Assembly (NCBI GenBank): GCA_902588965.1
Contig: CACIRD010000001.1
Coordinates: 124,001 to 188,000, forward strand
DNA: 64,000 nt
Direction: 5' to 3'
From: an uncultured Pelagibacteraceae bacterium
GTDB lineage: Bacteria > Pseudomonadota > Alphaproteobacteria > Pelagibacterales > Pelagibacteraceae
The translations under genes were made by a program, and so were the position numbers. This document shows positions 44,485 through 55,087 of this stretch, in pieces (within the stretch, counting starts at the first letter, position 1; the number at the start of each line of letters is the position of its first letter). A model generated the notes under the pieces. It searched no databases. It was given only the letters and a program-made list of their open reading frames with translations, and was not told where the DNA came from.

Positions 44485-44747
44485 TTTTCGGAGTCTTTTA
44501 ATTCTTTTCTGATTTTTTTTATAAATTGGTTTATTAATATTGCATCATCTTTTGAAAGATATCTTTCTTTATTTATTGCTTTTTTAATTTCCTCTCTTAA
44601 TTTGTCGACACTATCTTTTCTGCCTTCTTTGCTTAGTATCATTTCACTTTGAGAAGTTATTTTATTAATTTGTTTTGCAATAGTTAATTCATAAACTAGA
44701 ATTACTGCAATTATGGCAACTATAGTTTTATAAATAAAATTTTTCAT
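44481..44747 (-). CDS. Small single-pass membrane protein, unknown
   Basis: 88 residues. One membrane helix (about 8-23, TIVAIIAVILVYELTI) is followed by a charged helical domain with many Lys and Glu (about 28-86). I do not recognise a family. It overlaps grxD by 4 bp as the last gene of the sfsA-map-pur-bolA-grxD operon, so it is expressed with them. It may be a membrane-anchored helical adaptor; no function can be claimed. Confidence 0.7.
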   Translation of the reverse strand: MKNFIYKTIVAIIAVILVYELTIAKQINKITSQSEMILSKEGRKDSVDKLREEIKKAINKERYLSKDDAILINQFIKKIRKELKDSEN

Positions 44748-45076
44748 GACTTAAAGGATATGTTTTTATCTTCAAAAATTTTCTTAAGTTCTCCGTTCTC
44801 AAACATTTCCTTTATAATATCGCATCCACCAATAAATTCTTTTTTGACATATAGTTGAGGTATGGTTGGCCATTCACTGTAAACTTTAATACCTTCACGA
44901 ACTGATTGATCAGCTAAAACATTTACACCTTTGAAATTTACTTCCAGTAATTTTAAGATATTTGCTACAGCCATAGAAAATCCGCATTCAGGCATTTCCG
45001 GGGTACCTTTCATAAATAAGCAGACTTCATTATTTGTGATTTCATTTTCTATTTTTTCTTTAACTTGTGGATCCAT
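44744..45076 (-). CDS. grxD: Monothiol glutaredoxin (Grx4/GrxD type)
   Basis: 110 residues. FMKGTPEMPECGFSMAVANIL (21-41) has the CGFS active site of class II monothiol glutaredoxins; WPTIPQLYVKKEFIGGCDI gives the TVP-like and GG-CD glutathione motifs. With BolA it binds a [2Fe-2S] cluster for iron sensing or Fe-S delivery. It overlaps bolA by 17 bp, matching the known partnership. Confidence 0.93.
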   Translation of the reverse strand: MDPQVKEKIENEITNNEVCLFMKGTPEMPECGFSMAVANILKLLEVNFKGVNVLADQSVREGIKVYSEWPTIPQLYVKKEFIGGCDIIKEMFENGELKKIFEDKNISFKS

Positions 45077-45305
45077 TTTTCTCCTTTGTTTTTAATGCTA
45101 GAGCGTGAAGTTCATTTCCCATTTTACCTTTAAGAGAATCATAAACCATTTTGTGCTGTTGAATTTTACTTTTACCTATGAATTTAGAAGATATAACAGT
45201 TGCTGAATAATGATTTCCATCACCAGCTAAATCCTCTATTTTCACAGTAGCATCTGGGAATGATTCTTTTATCAAACTCTCAATCTCTTTAAGTTGCATT
45301 GACAT
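45060..45305 (-). CDS. BolA family protein
   Basis: 81 residues from ATG 45305, which overlaps the purL stop as TAATG; an ATG-in-frame 27 bp upstream would lie deep in purL. The fold signature is DLAGDGNHYSATVIS and IQQHKMVYDSLKGKMGNELHALAL, with the His conserved as Fe-S ligand. It is the IbaG/BolA partner of monothiol glutaredoxin next door. It works in the cytoplasm in Fe-S cluster maintenance. Confidence 0.9.
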   Translation of the reverse strand: MSMQLKEIESLIKESFPDATVKIEDLAGDGNHYSATVISSKFIGKSKIQQHKMVYDSLKGKMGNELHALALKTKEKNGSTS

Positions 45306-47497
45306 TAATTTACCATATACCTTCTTAACCAATTTTTATAGGTCTTTTCTAAATCGTCAATTGGTAATTTAAACTCATCAGAAAATTCGATATTATTATC
45401 AATTACAGATCCTAGTTTATCATAGTGAACAGAGTTTTCTTTTAAAATTTTATCCACTTTAGTTAAGTTATCTTTTCGAATCTCCACTATGTATCTTGCT
45501 TGATCTTCACCAAAAAAATACTCAAATTTATTTACCAGTCCTTTAAGCTGATTAATTTTGACACCTTTGCTACTTTTTATACACATTTTTGAAACTGCAA
45601 CTAGAATCCCACCTAAAGAAACATCATGACATGACTCAATAAGTTTTTGATTGATTAATTTTAATACACTTAAACCATTATTTTTTTCATTAAAAAGATT
45701 TATTTCTGGAGGAGGGCCTTTTTTTTCAGATAATATTTCTCTAGCAAATATACTTTGTTCAAGGTGTCCAATTGTTTTTCCAATAACTAATAAAATATTC
45801 CCACTACTTTTAAGTTTCATTGACACCATATTTTCATAATTTTTAATTAAGCCTATTCCACCTATTGATGGTGTTGGCTTGATTCCTTTATCTTTAGTTT
45901 CATTATAAAAAGATACATTTCCCGAAACGACAGGAAATTCTAAATATTTACTCGACTCAGTAATACCCTGCACACATTCAACAAACTCACCCATATTTTT
46001 TTCTTTTTCGGGATTTCCAAAGTTTAAACAGTTGGTAATAGCTATAGGTTCGGCACCTACTGAAATTAAATTTCTCCAGCTCTCACAAACTATTTGTTTA
46101 CCTCCAGAAAGTGGGTGCGCAAAACAGTATAGAGCAGAGGAGTCTACTGATGCAGCTACTGCCTTAGATGTTCCATGGATTCTCACAACACCAGAGTCAC
46201 CTCCGGGTTTCTGTATAGTGTCACCCATAACTGTATGATCGTATTGATCCCAAATCCACTGCTTGTCACAAATATTTGCATTTGATAATAATTTTTTTAA
46301 ACAATCTCCAATTTTTAAAGCCTTAAAATCTTGCTTTTTAAATTTTATACTTTGAGGAAGTTTTATTTTTTTCCACTTTCTATCATATACAGGTGCTTTT
46401 TCAGCTAATAAATCGATTGGTATTTCAGCAACTTTTTTTTGGTCAAAGAATAATTCAATTTTTTTTGAATTTGTGGTTTTTCCAATTACTGCAAAATCAA
46501 GATCCCATTTATCAAAAATTTTCTTAGCATCTTTTTCTTTTCCATTTTCAAGAACTATAAGCATTCTTTCTTGACTTTCGGATAACATAATTTCATAAGG
46601 AGTCATCTTTTCTTCTCTACAAGGAACTTTGTTTAAATTAATTTCAATACCTAATTTTCCCTTTGATGCCATTTCAACACTTGAAGAAGTTAATCCCGCT
46701 GCACCCATATCTTGAATTGCAATAATGGAGTCGTCTGCCATAAGTTCAAGACAAGCTTCTAATAAAAGTTTTTCTGTGAAAGGATCACCGACTTGTACAG
46801 TAGGTTTTTTTTCTTCTATCTTCTCATCGAAAACAGCAGAAGCCATACTTGCGCCATGTATTCCATCTCTTCCTGTTTTGGATCCTACATAAATAACCGG
46901 CTTATCAATTCCTGCTGCTTTTGAATAAAATATTTTATTTTTGTTAACTAGTCCAAGAGTCATTGCATTAACTAGGATATTGCCATTATATGATTCGTCA
47001 AAACTTGTTTGACCTGCAATAGTTGGGACACCAATACAATTGCCATATCCTCCAATACCTTTAACAACACCTCTTAATAAGTTTTTTGTTTTTTTATGCT
47101 GGGGTGAACCAAAGTGTATTGAATTAAGATTAGCAATAGGTCTTGCGCCCATAGTAAAAACGTCTCTCATGATACCGCCAACTCCAGTTGCAGCTCCTTG
47201 GTAAGGTTCAATAAATGATGGGTGGTTGTGACTTTCTATTTTAAAAACAATAGCATCATCATCGCCTATATCTATAATACCAGCATTTTCTCCTGGTCCT
47301 TGAATAACTTTTTTTCCTTTAGTATGTAAATTTTTAAGATGTTTTCTTGATGATTTATATGAACAATGCTCGTTCCACATTGCAGAAAATATTGCTAATT
47401 CAGTTATATTTGGAACTCTCATTAACAGTTCACATATTTTTTTAAACTCATCTTTTTTTAAACCATGATCAATTGCAACTTTTTCGGTAACAGTCAT
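45305..47497 (-). CDS. purL: Phosphoribosylformylglycinamidine synthase, subunit PurL
   Basis: 730 residues, the small PurL of the three-part PurLQS enzyme. [34 protein letters not shown] and [18 protein letters not shown] are ATP and substrate motifs of the first half; [12 protein letters not shown] and [17 protein letters not shown] of the second half. It converts FGAR to FGAM with ammonia from PurQ. It overlaps purQ by 4 bp. Confidence 0.95.
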   Translation of the reverse strand: MTVTEKVAIDHGLKKDEFKKICELLMRVPNITELAIFSAMWNEHCSYKSSRKHLKNLHTKGKKVIQGPGENAGIIDIGDDDAIVFKIESHNHPSFIEPYQGAATGVGGIMRDVFTMGARPIANLNSIHFGSPQHKKTKNLLRGVVKGIGGYGNCIGVPTIAGQTSFDESYNGNILVNAMTLGLVNKNKIFYSKAAGIDKPVIYVGSKTGRDGIHGASMASAVFDEKIEEKKPTVQVGDPFTEKLLLEACLELMADDSIIAIQDMGAAGLTSSSVEMASKGKLGIEINLNKVPCREEKMTPYEIMLSESQERMLIVLENGKEKDAKKIFDKWDLDFAVIGKTTNSKKIELFFDQKKVAEIPIDLLAEKAPVYDRKWKKIKLPQSIKFKKQDFKALKIGDCLKKLLSNANICDKQWIWDQYDHTVMGDTIQKPGGDSGVVRIHGTSKAVAASVDSSALYCFAHPLSGGKQIVCESWRNLISVGAEPIAITNCLNFGNPEKEKNMGEFVECVQGITESSKYLEFPVVSGNVSFYNETKDKGIKPTPSIGGIGLIKNYENMVSMKLKSSGNILLVIGKTIGHLEQSIFAREILSEKKGPPPEINLFNEKNNGLSVLKLINQKLIESCHDVSLGGILVAVSKMCIKSSKGVKINQLKGLVNKFEYFFGEDQARYIVEIRKDNLTKVDKILKENSVHYDKLGSVIDNNIEFSDEFKLPIDDLEKTYKNWLRRYMVN

Positions 47498-48180
47498 TTT
47501 TTTAAATTATTTAATAAGTTTTTAAAAAAAATTGATCCATCTTCTCCAGACAGATGTTTATCAATCATTCTTTCGGGATGAGGCATCATACCTAATATAT
47601 TTTTATTTTCATTGAAAATTCCAGCTATATTTTTAATTGCACCGTTCGGATTTATAGCATCATCACAATTTCCTTTTTCATCACAATAAGAAACAGCTAT
47701 TTGATTATTGTCTTGTAATTTTTTTAATTCATCATTTGTACAAAAATAATTACCTTCGTTATGAGCAATATGCAATTCTAGTATTTCTTTATCAATATTA
47801 TTAAAGTATTTATTCTCCTTATTGTTAATTTTTATAAATACATTTTTACAAATAAACTCAATGTTTTTATTTTGCTGAAGTACTCCTGGCAAAAGTCCAG
47901 TTTCAGTTAAAATTTGAAATCCATTACAAATTCCTAAAACCAAACCGCCTGATTTTGCAAATTCTTTAACAGAATTTATAATTTTGCTTTTACCAGCAAT
48001 ACTTCCACATCTAAGATAATCACCATAAGAAAATCCTCCTGGTAGAACGATTAAATCACTTTGTGGAAGATTATTGTCATTGTGCCAAATCATTTTATTT
48101 TGAAAACCAAATTTTTTTAAGGCAACATCCATGTCTCGGTCACAATTAGAACCAGGAAATATTATTACAGATGATTTCAT
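47494..48180 (-). CDS. purQ: Phosphoribosylformylglycinamidine synthase, glutaminase subunit PurQ
   Basis: 228 residues, class I glutamine amidotransferase. [19 protein letters not shown] (83-101) holds the nucleophile Cys86-region, FPGSNCDRD and [14 protein letters not shown] the oxyanion loops, and MMPHPERM the catalytic His-Pro-Glu. It hands ammonia to PurL. It lies 6 bp after purS. Confidence 0.95.
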   Translation of the reverse strand: MKSSVIIFPGSNCDRDMDVALKKFGFQNKMIWHNDNNLPQSDLIVLPGGFSYGDYLRCGSIAGKSKIINSVKEFAKSGGLVLGICNGFQILTETGLLPGVLQQNKNIEFICKNVFIKINNKENKYFNNIDKEILELHIAHNEGNYFCTNDELKKLQDNNQIAVSYCDEKGNCDDAINPNGAIKNIAGIFNENKNILGMMPHPERMIDKHLSGEDGSIFFKNLLNNLKK

Positions 48181-48186
48181 TCTTAT

Positions 48187-48420
48187 TTATAAAATTTTAA
48201 AATCTTCTATCACTAAATTAGCCAATAAATTTTTACACATTTCCTCAACTTTTGATTTTGCTTTATCTTCGTTTTTCTCATTAACTTCTACATCAAAATA
48301 TTTTCCTTGCCTGACACTTTCAACATTAGGAAATCCCATACCATTTAATGTTTGTTGAATTGCTTTTCCTTGAGGATCTAAAACTCCATTTTTAAGAGTT
48401 ACTATAACTTTAACTTTCAT
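48187..48420 (-). CDS. purS: Phosphoribosylformylglycinamidine synthase, subunit PurS
   Basis: 77 residues, typical for PurS. KVKVIVTLKNGVLDPQGKAIQQTLNGMGFPNVESVRQGKYFDVEV is the conserved core. It bridges PurL and PurQ in the FGAM synthase complex. Its presence confirms the Gram-positive/alphaproteobacterial three-subunit form. It overlaps purC by 4 bp. Confidence 0.95.
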   Translation of the reverse strand: MKVKVIVTLKNGVLDPQGKAIQQTLNGMGFPNVESVRQGKYFDVEVNEKNEDKAKSKVEEMCKNLLANLVIEDFKIL

Positions 48421-49205
48421 TTGTTCTTTTTCAATTTTACAGCTTTTGGCTTAGGAAACCTAAGAGGTCTTATATTTGATTGCTCATGAAGAATACCAAG
48501 TCTTCTTGCCACATCTTGATATGCTTCGATTAGATTCCCTAGATCTTTTCTAAATCTATCTTTATCTAATTTTTTTTCTGTATTCATATCCCAAAGTCTG
48601 CAAGTGTCAGGACTAATCTCATCAGCTAAAATAATTTCATTCTTATTATTATTCTTAAACCTTCCAAACTCTACTTTAAAGTCTACTAGTTTAATTCCAA
48701 CACCTCTAAATAAACCCACTAAAAAATCATTTATTCTGTGAAGTTGTTTGTCAACTTTTTCTATTTCTTTTTTTGTAGCCCACTTAAAAGCAAATATATG
48801 TTCTTTAGAAATTAAAGGGTCACCAAGACCATCATTCTTAAGGCAATATTCTATTAAAGGTTCATCTAAAACAGTTCCATCTTCTATTCCAAGTCTTTTA
48901 GTTAGTGATCCTGTTGCAATATTTCTTACAATAAATTCAATCGGGATTATGGTTACATGTTTGATTAATTGTTCTCTCATATTAATTCGTTTAACTAAAT
49001 GATTTTTAATACCAACTTGTCCCAAATAGGTTAATATATGCTCTGAAATTCTATTATTTAAAATTCCCTTACCATCAATTACGGATTTTTTTTGATTGTT
49101 AAAAGCTGTGGCGTCATCTTTAAAATGTTGAATAACTAAATTTTTTTCTGCACAAGCATAAATAATCTTTGCTTTTCCTTCGTAAAGTTTTTTTCCTTTT
49201 TTCAT
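48417..49205 (-). CDS. purC: SAICAR synthase
   Basis: 262 residues. KKLYEGKAKIIYA is the ATP-binding start, PIEFIVRNIATGSLTKRLGI the substrate motif, LADEISPDTCRLWD the second signature. It joins CAIR and aspartate. It starts four bases inside purB. A C-terminal Lys/Arg-rich tail follows the enzyme core. Confidence 0.95.
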   Translation of the reverse strand: MKKGKKLYEGKAKIIYACAEKNLVIQHFKDDATAFNNQKKSVIDGKGILNNRISEHILTYLGQVGIKNHLVKRINMREQLIKHVTIIPIEFIVRNIATGSLTKRLGIEDGTVLDEPLIEYCLKNDGLGDPLISKEHIFAFKWATKKEIEKVDKQLHRINDFLVGLFRGVGIKLVDFKVEFGRFKNNNKNEIILADEISPDTCRLWDMNTEKKLDKDRFRKDLGNLIEAYQDVARRLGILHEQSNIRPLRFPKPKAVKLKKNK

Positions 49206-50497
49206 TTTTTAAAAACTCTTCTAAAAATATAATTAATATTTTTTAAATGTTTAGAAAATTTGAAAATATTATTAATCTTACTATCCGGAATTTTAGAAGT
49301 AATTAATTTGTCCTTTTTTATTAAATTTATTAGATCTATTTGTTTTGATATACTATCTTTTGCATGTTTCTGAATTATTTTATAAGCTTTTTCTCTAGCA
49401 AATCCTACTTTAGTTAATTCAAGCATCATTTCTTGTGAGAATACAACTCCTTTAGTTAAATTTAAATTTGAAATCATTTTCTTAGGGTAGATAATCATAT
49501 TATCTAATAAGTTAGCCAGCCTGTTTAAAGCAAAATCCAAAGTTATATTTGAATCTGGTCCTATATTTCTTTCAACACTAGAATGAGAAATATCTCTTTC
49601 GTGCCAAAGTGCAATATTTTCAAGAGCAGGTGTAACATGACTTCTAACTATTCTAGCAAGCCCTGTTAAGTTTTCACTTAATATCGGATTTTTTTTATGA
49701 GGCATAGCAGAAGAACCTTTTTGATCCCTAGAAAAAAATTCTTGTAATTCATAAACTTCAGATCTTTGCAAATGTCTAATTTCTGTTGCTATTCTTTCAA
49801 TAGAACCAGCTATAATACCAAGAATTGAAAAATAATATGCATGTCTATCTCTTGGAATAACTTGTGTAGAGATAGGTTCAGGTCTTAGTTTTAATTTTTT
49901 TGAAACATATATTTCAATACGTGGGTCTATGTTTGCAAAAGTACCAACTGCACCTGAGATAGCACATGTAGAAACTTCATAAATTGCACTTTCTAATCGT
50001 CTTCTATTTCTTTTAAATTCTTCGAAATAAGATGCAAGCTTTAAACCAAAAGTAATTGGTTCAGCGTGTATTCCGTGACTTCGGCCAATACATGGAGTTA
50101 ATTTGTATTTTAATGCTTTTTTTTTAAGCACAGACAAAATTTTATCAATATCATTTAACAAAACTTTACCAGATTGAACTAGTTGAATGTTAAAACTTGT
50201 ATCTAGTACATCGGACGAGGTCATGCCTTGATGCAAATACCTTGCTTTGATACCTGCTTTTTCTGTTATAGATGTTAAAAATGCAATAACATCATGTTTA
50301 ACTTTTGATTCAATCTGATGAATTCTTTTAACATTAATTTTTCCTTTTCGTTTAACAATGCTAGAGACGCCTCTTGGAATAATTTTATATCTTTCCATGG
50401 CTTGTGCAGCGGCAATTTCAACATCTAACCAAATTTTATATTTGTTCTCTTCAGACCAAATACTTACCAGCTCTTTTCTTGAGTATCTTGATATCAT
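49202..50497 (-). CDS. purB: Adenylosuccinate lyase
   Basis: 431 residues, fumarase/aspartase superfamily. MISRYSRKELVSIWSEENKYKIWLDVEIAAAQAM is the start of the PurB fold, RHEAHYD-like RYLHQGMTSSDVLDT and CIGRSHGIHAEPIT carry catalytic His, and GSSAMPHKKNPILSE the flexible signature loop with the catalytic Ser. It acts twice in purine synthesis. It overlaps map by 4 bp and purC by 4 bp. Confidence 0.95.
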   Translation of the reverse strand: MISRYSRKELVSIWSEENKYKIWLDVEIAAAQAMERYKIIPRGVSSIVKRKGKINVKRIHQIESKVKHDVIAFLTSITEKAGIKARYLHQGMTSSDVLDTSFNIQLVQSGKVLLNDIDKILSVLKKKALKYKLTPCIGRSHGIHAEPITFGLKLASYFEEFKRNRRRLESAIYEVSTCAISGAVGTFANIDPRIEIYVSKKLKLRPEPISTQVIPRDRHAYYFSILGIIAGSIERIATEIRHLQRSEVYELQEFFSRDQKGSSAMPHKKNPILSENLTGLARIVRSHVTPALENIALWHERDISHSSVERNIGPDSNITLDFALNRLANLLDNMIIYPKKMISNLNLTKGVVFSQEMMLELTKVGFAREKAYKIIQKHAKDSISKQIDLINLIKKDKLITSKIPDSKINNIFKFSKHLKNINYIFRRVFKK

Positions 50498-51270
50498 TTA
50501 TTATACGGAGGCTTTCTATAACCTTTAACAGATTCTGTAAAAATTTCATATCCATTTTCAGTTATTCCTACTGTATGTTCAAATTGTGCAGATAAAGATT
50601 TATCTTTAGTAACTGCTGTCCATCCATCTTTAAGAACTTTTGCATCATATTTTCCAGAATTAATCATAGGTTCAATAGTAAACGTCATCCCAGGTTGCAA
50701 TTCCAGCCCGGTATTTTTTTTCCCATAATGAAGAACATTTGGTGGTTCATGAAATTTGTTACTTATACCATGACCACAAAAATCTCTTACAACACTAAAA
50801 CCTTTGGTTTCGACGAAAGATTGAATTTCATTTCCAATATCTCCTAATTTCACACCAGGTCCTAGTATTTTAATTGCACTCATTAACGATTCATAAGTTG
50901 CATCAATTAAATTTTTGGCCTTAATGGAAATTTCACCTACGGAAAACATTCTGCTGGTATCTCCATAGTAACCATCAACAATAGCCGTTACATCAATATT
51001 TAAAATGTCATTTTCCTCTAATTCTCTTTCAGATGGTATTCCATGACAAATAACATAATTTAAAGATGTGCATAAAGATTTTTCGAAACCTCTATAATAC
51101 AATGGAGCAGAGTAACCACCGTTATCTCTAATGAATTCATAACATAATTGATCAATCTTATTTGTAGATAAACCCGGCTTAATATATTCGGTGACCATAT
51201 CCAGACAATTAGCTGCTAGTTTTCCTGCAACTTTCATTTTTTCAAACTTTTCTGAATAATTATTCATCAA
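50494..51270 (-). CDS. map: Methionine aminopeptidase, type I
   Basis: 258 residues. The two-metal site is readable: DVTAIVDGYYGDTSRMF (two Asp), CGHGISNKFHEPPNV (His), TIEPM (Glu) and AQFEHTVGI (Glu). ICHGIPSE holds the substrate-side His. It removes N-terminal Met, for example exposing Pro1 of the tautomerase at 13069. It overlaps sfsA by 11 bp. Confidence 0.95.
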   Translation of the reverse strand: MMNNYSEKFEKMKVAGKLAANCLDMVTEYIKPGLSTNKIDQLCYEFIRDNGGYSAPLYYRGFEKSLCTSLNYVICHGIPSERELEENDILNIDVTAIVDGYYGDTSRMFSVGEISIKAKNLIDATYESLMSAIKILGPGVKLGDIGNEIQSFVETKGFSVVRDFCGHGISNKFHEPPNVLHYGKKNTGLELQPGMTFTIEPMINSGKYDAKVLKDGWTAVTKDKSLSAQFEHTVGITENGYEIFTESVKGYRKPPYNK

Positions 51271-51946
51271 TTATATTTATCTTTTTTTCAATTTTTATTT
51301 CTTTAGAATTTAAATGACATCTATATGCTAAAAATTTAACTCCGGCTTTTTTAGCTTTTAAATATTTTTGATAATAGTCTTTATCAATATCTTTTGCTAT
51401 TCTAAAATTATTTATACCTTGAATTTGCGTTAAAAATAAGACGTATGGCTCGTAATTTTTATCAATAGAATCTATCAATTTAGCTAAGTGCTTAGAACCT
51501 CTCGTTGTAACTGCATCAGGAAATTCTGCCAAATTTGGCTGTCTAGTAAGAGTAACATTTTTTACTTCTAAAATTTTTTTATCACAAAGAAAATCAAATC
51601 TAGTATCTTTTGAGAATTTAAATTCAGCTTTAATATTTTTAATTAATTTAAACTCATTAATTAATTTATTTTTTAAACCATGTTCAACAATTCTATTTGC
51701 ACGATGAGTATTTACTCCAACTAAGATTTGATTTACTTTTAAAATTTCAAGTGTAAATTTTAGTTTCCTTTTTGGATCATTTGCCTTACTTATCCAGGCC
51801 TCATTGCCTTCTTTTAAAAGACCAAACATAGATCCCGTATTAGGACAGTGCGCTGTTACTGTAGTATTATTTACTTTTATATCAGTAAAAAATCTCTTAT
51901 ATCGTTTGATTAGTTTGCCTTTAATTAAAGTATTGGTAAATTTCAT
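51260..51946 (-). CDS. sfsA: SfsA family protein
   Basis: 228 residues. AHCPNTGSMFGL near 32-43 and DFLCDKKILEVKNVTLTRQPNLAEFPDAVTTRGSKHLAKL (about 120-160) are the SfsA signature with a nuclease-like D-x(n)-E-x-K pattern, and FLTQIQGI follows. SfsA was described as a sugar fermentation stimulator but the biochemical role is open. It is first in the ten-gene operon ending with the protein at 44481. Its ATG is 22 bp from the divergent cinA-like gene. Confidence 0.88.
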   Translation of the reverse strand: MKFTNTLIKGKLIKRYKRFFTDIKVNNTTVTAHCPNTGSMFGLLKEGNEAWISKANDPKRKLKFTLEILKVNQILVGVNTHRANRIVEHGLKNKLINEFKLIKNIKAEFKFSKDTRFDFLCDKKILEVKNVTLTRQPNLAEFPDAVTTRGSKHLAKLIDSIDKNYEPYVLFLTQIQGINNFRIAKDIDKDYYQKYLKAKKAGVKFLAYRCHLNSKEIKIEKKINIIDE

Positions 51947-51968
51947 TTTAAATTATTTATATTAAGAA

Positions 51969-52721
51969 ATGACAAATAAAAAAGAAATAAATGCTGGCAT
52001 TATCGTCATTGGCAATGAAATTCTATCAGGAAGAACACAAGATACTAATACAAGTACAATATCTGAATGGTTAAATACTATTGGTATTAAAGTAATGGAA
52101 TCAAGAGCTATTCCAGATATAGAAAAATATATAATCGATACAGTTAATGAATTGAGAAATAAATATAATTATGTATTTACAACTGGAGGAATTGGTCCAA
52201 CGCATGATGATATAACTGCCAAATCAATTTCTAGAGCGATGGGTTTGATCTATGGGCCGCATAAAGAGGCGATGTCAATTTTAGAAAAATATTACAAATC
52301 AGGAGAATTTAATGAAGGTAGACAAAAGATGGCTTGGATGCCTACAAAAGCAAATTTAATTCTAAATCCAACAAGCGGTGCACCAGGTTTTAACGTAGAA
52401 AATGTTTTTTGTCTGCCTGGCGTACCATCAATTTTAAAAGCAATGTTGGGAGGTATTAATAATAAATTAATAGGCGGAGATCCTATATTAAGTTTATCTA
52501 TCAAACTAAGAACAGTAGAAAGCGAAATTGCACAATCTTTGCAAATTATTCAAGATTCAAATCAAAAAGTAGATATTGGAAGTTATCCATTTTTTAAAGC
52601 TGGAAAATTAGGTGTTTCTCTTGTTTTAAGGAGCGTAAACCAATCAGATATTAATAACTGTGCAATACAAATAAAAGATATGATTAAAGAAAAAAAAATT
52701 GAAATTTTAGAGGAAATTTAA
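51969..52721 (+). CDS. CinA N-terminal/MoCF domain protein
   Basis: 250 residues. AGIIVIGNEILSGRTQDTNTSTISEWL at the start and TTGGIGPTHDDITAKSISRAMG are the molybdopterin-binding (MoCF) domain motifs, and LPGVPSILKAM follows as in CinA. The C-terminal PncC deamidase domain of full CinA (about 160 residues) is missing, as in many alphaproteobacteria. The likely reaction is ADP-ribose-type pyrophosphatase activity rather than Moco synthesis. It is 20 bp before the quinoprotein gene. Confidence 0.83.
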   Translation: MTNKKEINAGIIVIGNEILSGRTQDTNTSTISEWLNTIGIKVMESRAIPDIEKYIIDTVNELRNKYNYVFTTGGIGPTHDDITAKSISRAMGLIYGPHKEAMSILEKYYKSGEFNEGRQKMAWMPTKANLILNPTSGAPGFNVENVFCLPGVPSILKAMLGGINNKLIGGDPILSLSIKLRTVESEIAQSLQIIQDSNQKVDIGSYPFFKAGKLGVSLVLRSVNQSDINNCAIQIKDMIKEKKIEILEEI

Positions 52722-52741
52722 ACTTTTTTAAGTTTTTTAAT

Positions 52742-55081
52742 ATGTCAATCTTAAAGAAAAAAATTAAAGTTATAGTTTTATTCCCAATATTAACAGGAAT
52801 AATTTTTTTTTATTTTTTTGTAGATAACAATTGTTTAAATTTATTTAAATTAGCAAAATCTTACCATGATTTAAATTTTGCCAACATAAAAGTTTGCAAA
52901 CTATCTAAGCCAAAAGAAATTGTTAATCAAAAACTACCATTTTTATATAGTTTTTTTTCAGATCTTAATCGTCACTATTTTAGTAATTATAGTCGAGATA
53001 TACTAAATATAAATCAAATTGAAAATTATAATCAAAAAGAAAAAGAATTATTTTACAATGTTATTGATTTAAAGCAAAAAGGTATAAAAGGACTCGTCAA
53101 TACTGGAGAAGAATTAATTAGTAATAAAACTCCAACTAATAAATATTATTACGAATATTCAAGACAAAATAAAGATTTTTCAAATACAAAATTTTATAAA
53201 GAGGTAACTTTAAAAAAAATAAGCAAAACAAATAATCCTAAATTAGCATGGAAGCATGTTTCAATGAATCCTAACTCAAATAAAAAATGGCAACAAACAA
53301 TAGAAATATCTCCAGTTTATTTTAATGGGAAAATTTTTTATATTTCTGCAGATTTTAAATTAATTGCCATCGACATTACAAATGGAAAAGTTTTATGGCA
53401 AAAAGAATTATTACATTCTCCAAGTAGACGAGGATTTATCATTGAAAGAGACAAACAAAATAACGAAAATATATATATTGGTATCGAGTCTAATATATAT
53501 AAAATTAATGCTCAAAATGGCGACCTGATAAGAACTTTTGGCAAAAATGGTAGTATAGTAAATGCTAAAACAAGATTTTCACCTGTTATATTTGAAAATA
53601 ATCTAATTATCGTTACACCATATAACGTTAACGCATATGACAAAGATACAGGAGAAAAAAAATATTCAATACCTTTTTTTAAAAACAAAAATTTTTTCGG
53701 AGGACTTCCTTGGGGAGGGATGGCTTTAGATGAGGAACGTGGGACAGTGTATTTTACAACTGGCAATCCAAGACCAAAAGTATATGGGGTAAATAGACCA
53801 GGCATTAATGAGGCTAGCAATAGTTTAATAGCTGTTAATTTATTAGAAAAAAAAGTTAAGTGGATTTTTCAAGAAACTTTCCATGATTTATGGAATTTAG
53901 ATGTTGCATTTCCTCCAATAATTACAACTCTAGAAGTTAAAAAAAAAGAATTTGATGTGGTCATTGTTCTTACTAAAGTTGGAAACTTTATAATGCTTGA
54001 AAGAACATCTGGAAAACCAATATTTGATATTAATTTAACTAAAGTTCCAAAATCAAAAATTTCTAGTGAAATTACTTCTCCATATCAAATTAAAATCAAC
54101 AGGCCTGAACCGATAACAAAGTTTGAATGGAGTTTATCTGACATGAATAAGCTTGATAAAAAAATAACTAATCAAATCATAAAAAATCTTGATGATTATG
54201 ATTACGGTTATTTTAAACCACCATTACCAAATAAATCTTTTATTTTTTTAGCAGAGGGTCCTATTTGGGAGGGTGCAACAATTAACCCAGAAAAAAATAA
54301 ACTTTTTTCAACTGTTAATCACACACCTACAATGATGAAGGTGTATCTTAAATCTCTGTGGCCTCATAGCAAGGTACCAAAAAAATTTAAAAAAGAAGCA
54401 AATATTTACAAATCTAAATGTTCAAGCTGCCATGGATCAAATAGAAATGGCAAGTATGAAGCGGGAACGAAGCCTGAAAATATTCAAATCCAAACAGAAT
54501 TTATTCCAAGCCTTGTTGGCTATACTTTATTTGATGAATTGAAAAACAAACTAAATGATTACGAAAATTTTAAAAAAAAACATAAATCAAGTTTATTATC
54601 TAGCGAAGATTATTCTAAGTTGAATGCTATGTTTGAAACATGGGATAAAGATTTATTAAAAAATAAAAAAATAGCAGTTACAGAACTGTCTACAAGTTTT
54701 GTTGATGAAAAAAAAAATTTTATATCCAATTATCCACAAGGTGAAATAGTAGCTTACGATTTGTCAAGTGGAAAAATAGATTGGAGAATACCTTTTGGTT
54801 ACGAGGAAAATAAAATTATGGGTACATTTAACAAGGGTGGTCTAAGCTTATCTAATGATGGTACATTGTTTGCTACTGGCACACCTGATAAAAAAATATT
54901 TGCCTATAATAGTGATAATGGAGAAGAGATTTGGTCTTATGATATGGATGTTGCGGGAACTGCACCACCAATTATTTATGAGTATAATAATAAAAAATAT
55001 TTATCAGTGATTGCTACAGGAGGTTATCATTTTAAATTTCCCGACAGAGGATCAATATTATACACTTTTAAATTAAATTAA
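52742..55081 (+). CDS. PQQ-dependent dehydrogenase-like quinoprotein with inserted cytochrome c motif
   Basis: 779 residues. Residues 8-27 are a membrane anchor or signal. The beta-propeller has blade repeats such as YISADFKLIAIDITNGKVLWQKEL, NSLIAVNLLEKKVKWIFQETFHDLWNLDVAFPPI (a WNLD motif near 385 as in PQQ enzymes), and IVAYDLSSGKIDWRIPFG. Between late blades sits a c-type heme site, Cys560-x-x-Cys563-His564 in YKSKCSSCHGSNRNG. It would oxidise a sugar or alcohol in the periplasm and pass electrons through its heme. No PQQ synthesis genes are in the window. The substrate is unknown. Confidence 0.82.
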   Translation: MSILKKKIKVIVLFPILTGIIFFYFFVDNNCLNLFKLAKSYHDLNFANIKVCKLSKPKEIVNQKLPFLYSFFSDLNRHYFSNYSRDILNINQIENYNQKEKELFYNVIDLKQKGIKGLVNTGEELISNKTPTNKYYYEYSRQNKDFSNTKFYKEVTLKKISKTNNPKLAWKHVSMNPNSNKKWQQTIEISPVYFNGKIFYISADFKLIAIDITNGKVLWQKELLHSPSRRGFIIERDKQNNENIYIGIESNIYKINAQNGDLIRTFGKNGSIVNAKTRFSPVIFENNLIIVTPYNVNAYDKDTGEKKYSIPFFKNKNFFGGLPWGGMALDEERGTVYFTTGNPRPKVYGVNRPGINEASNSLIAVNLLEKKVKWIFQETFHDLWNLDVAFPPIITTLEVKKKEFDVVIVLTKVGNFIMLERTSGKPIFDINLTKVPKSKISSEITSPYQIKINRPEPITKFEWSLSDMNKLDKKITNQIIKNLDDYDYGYFKPPLPNKSFIFLAEGPIWEGATINPEKNKLFSTVNHTPTMMKVYLKSLWPHSKVPKKFKKEANIYKSKCSSCHGSNRNGKYEAGTKPENIQIQTEFIPSLVGYTLFDELKNKLNDYENFKKKHKSSLLSSEDYSKLNAMFETWDKDLLKNKKIAVTELSTSFVDEKKNFISNYPQGEIVAYDLSSGKIDWRIPFGYEENKIMGTFNKGGLSLSNDGTLFATGTPDKKIFAYNSDNGEEIWSYDMDVAGTAPPIIYEYNNKKYLSVIATGGYHFKFPDRGSILYTFKLN

Positions 55082-55087
55082 TTAATT

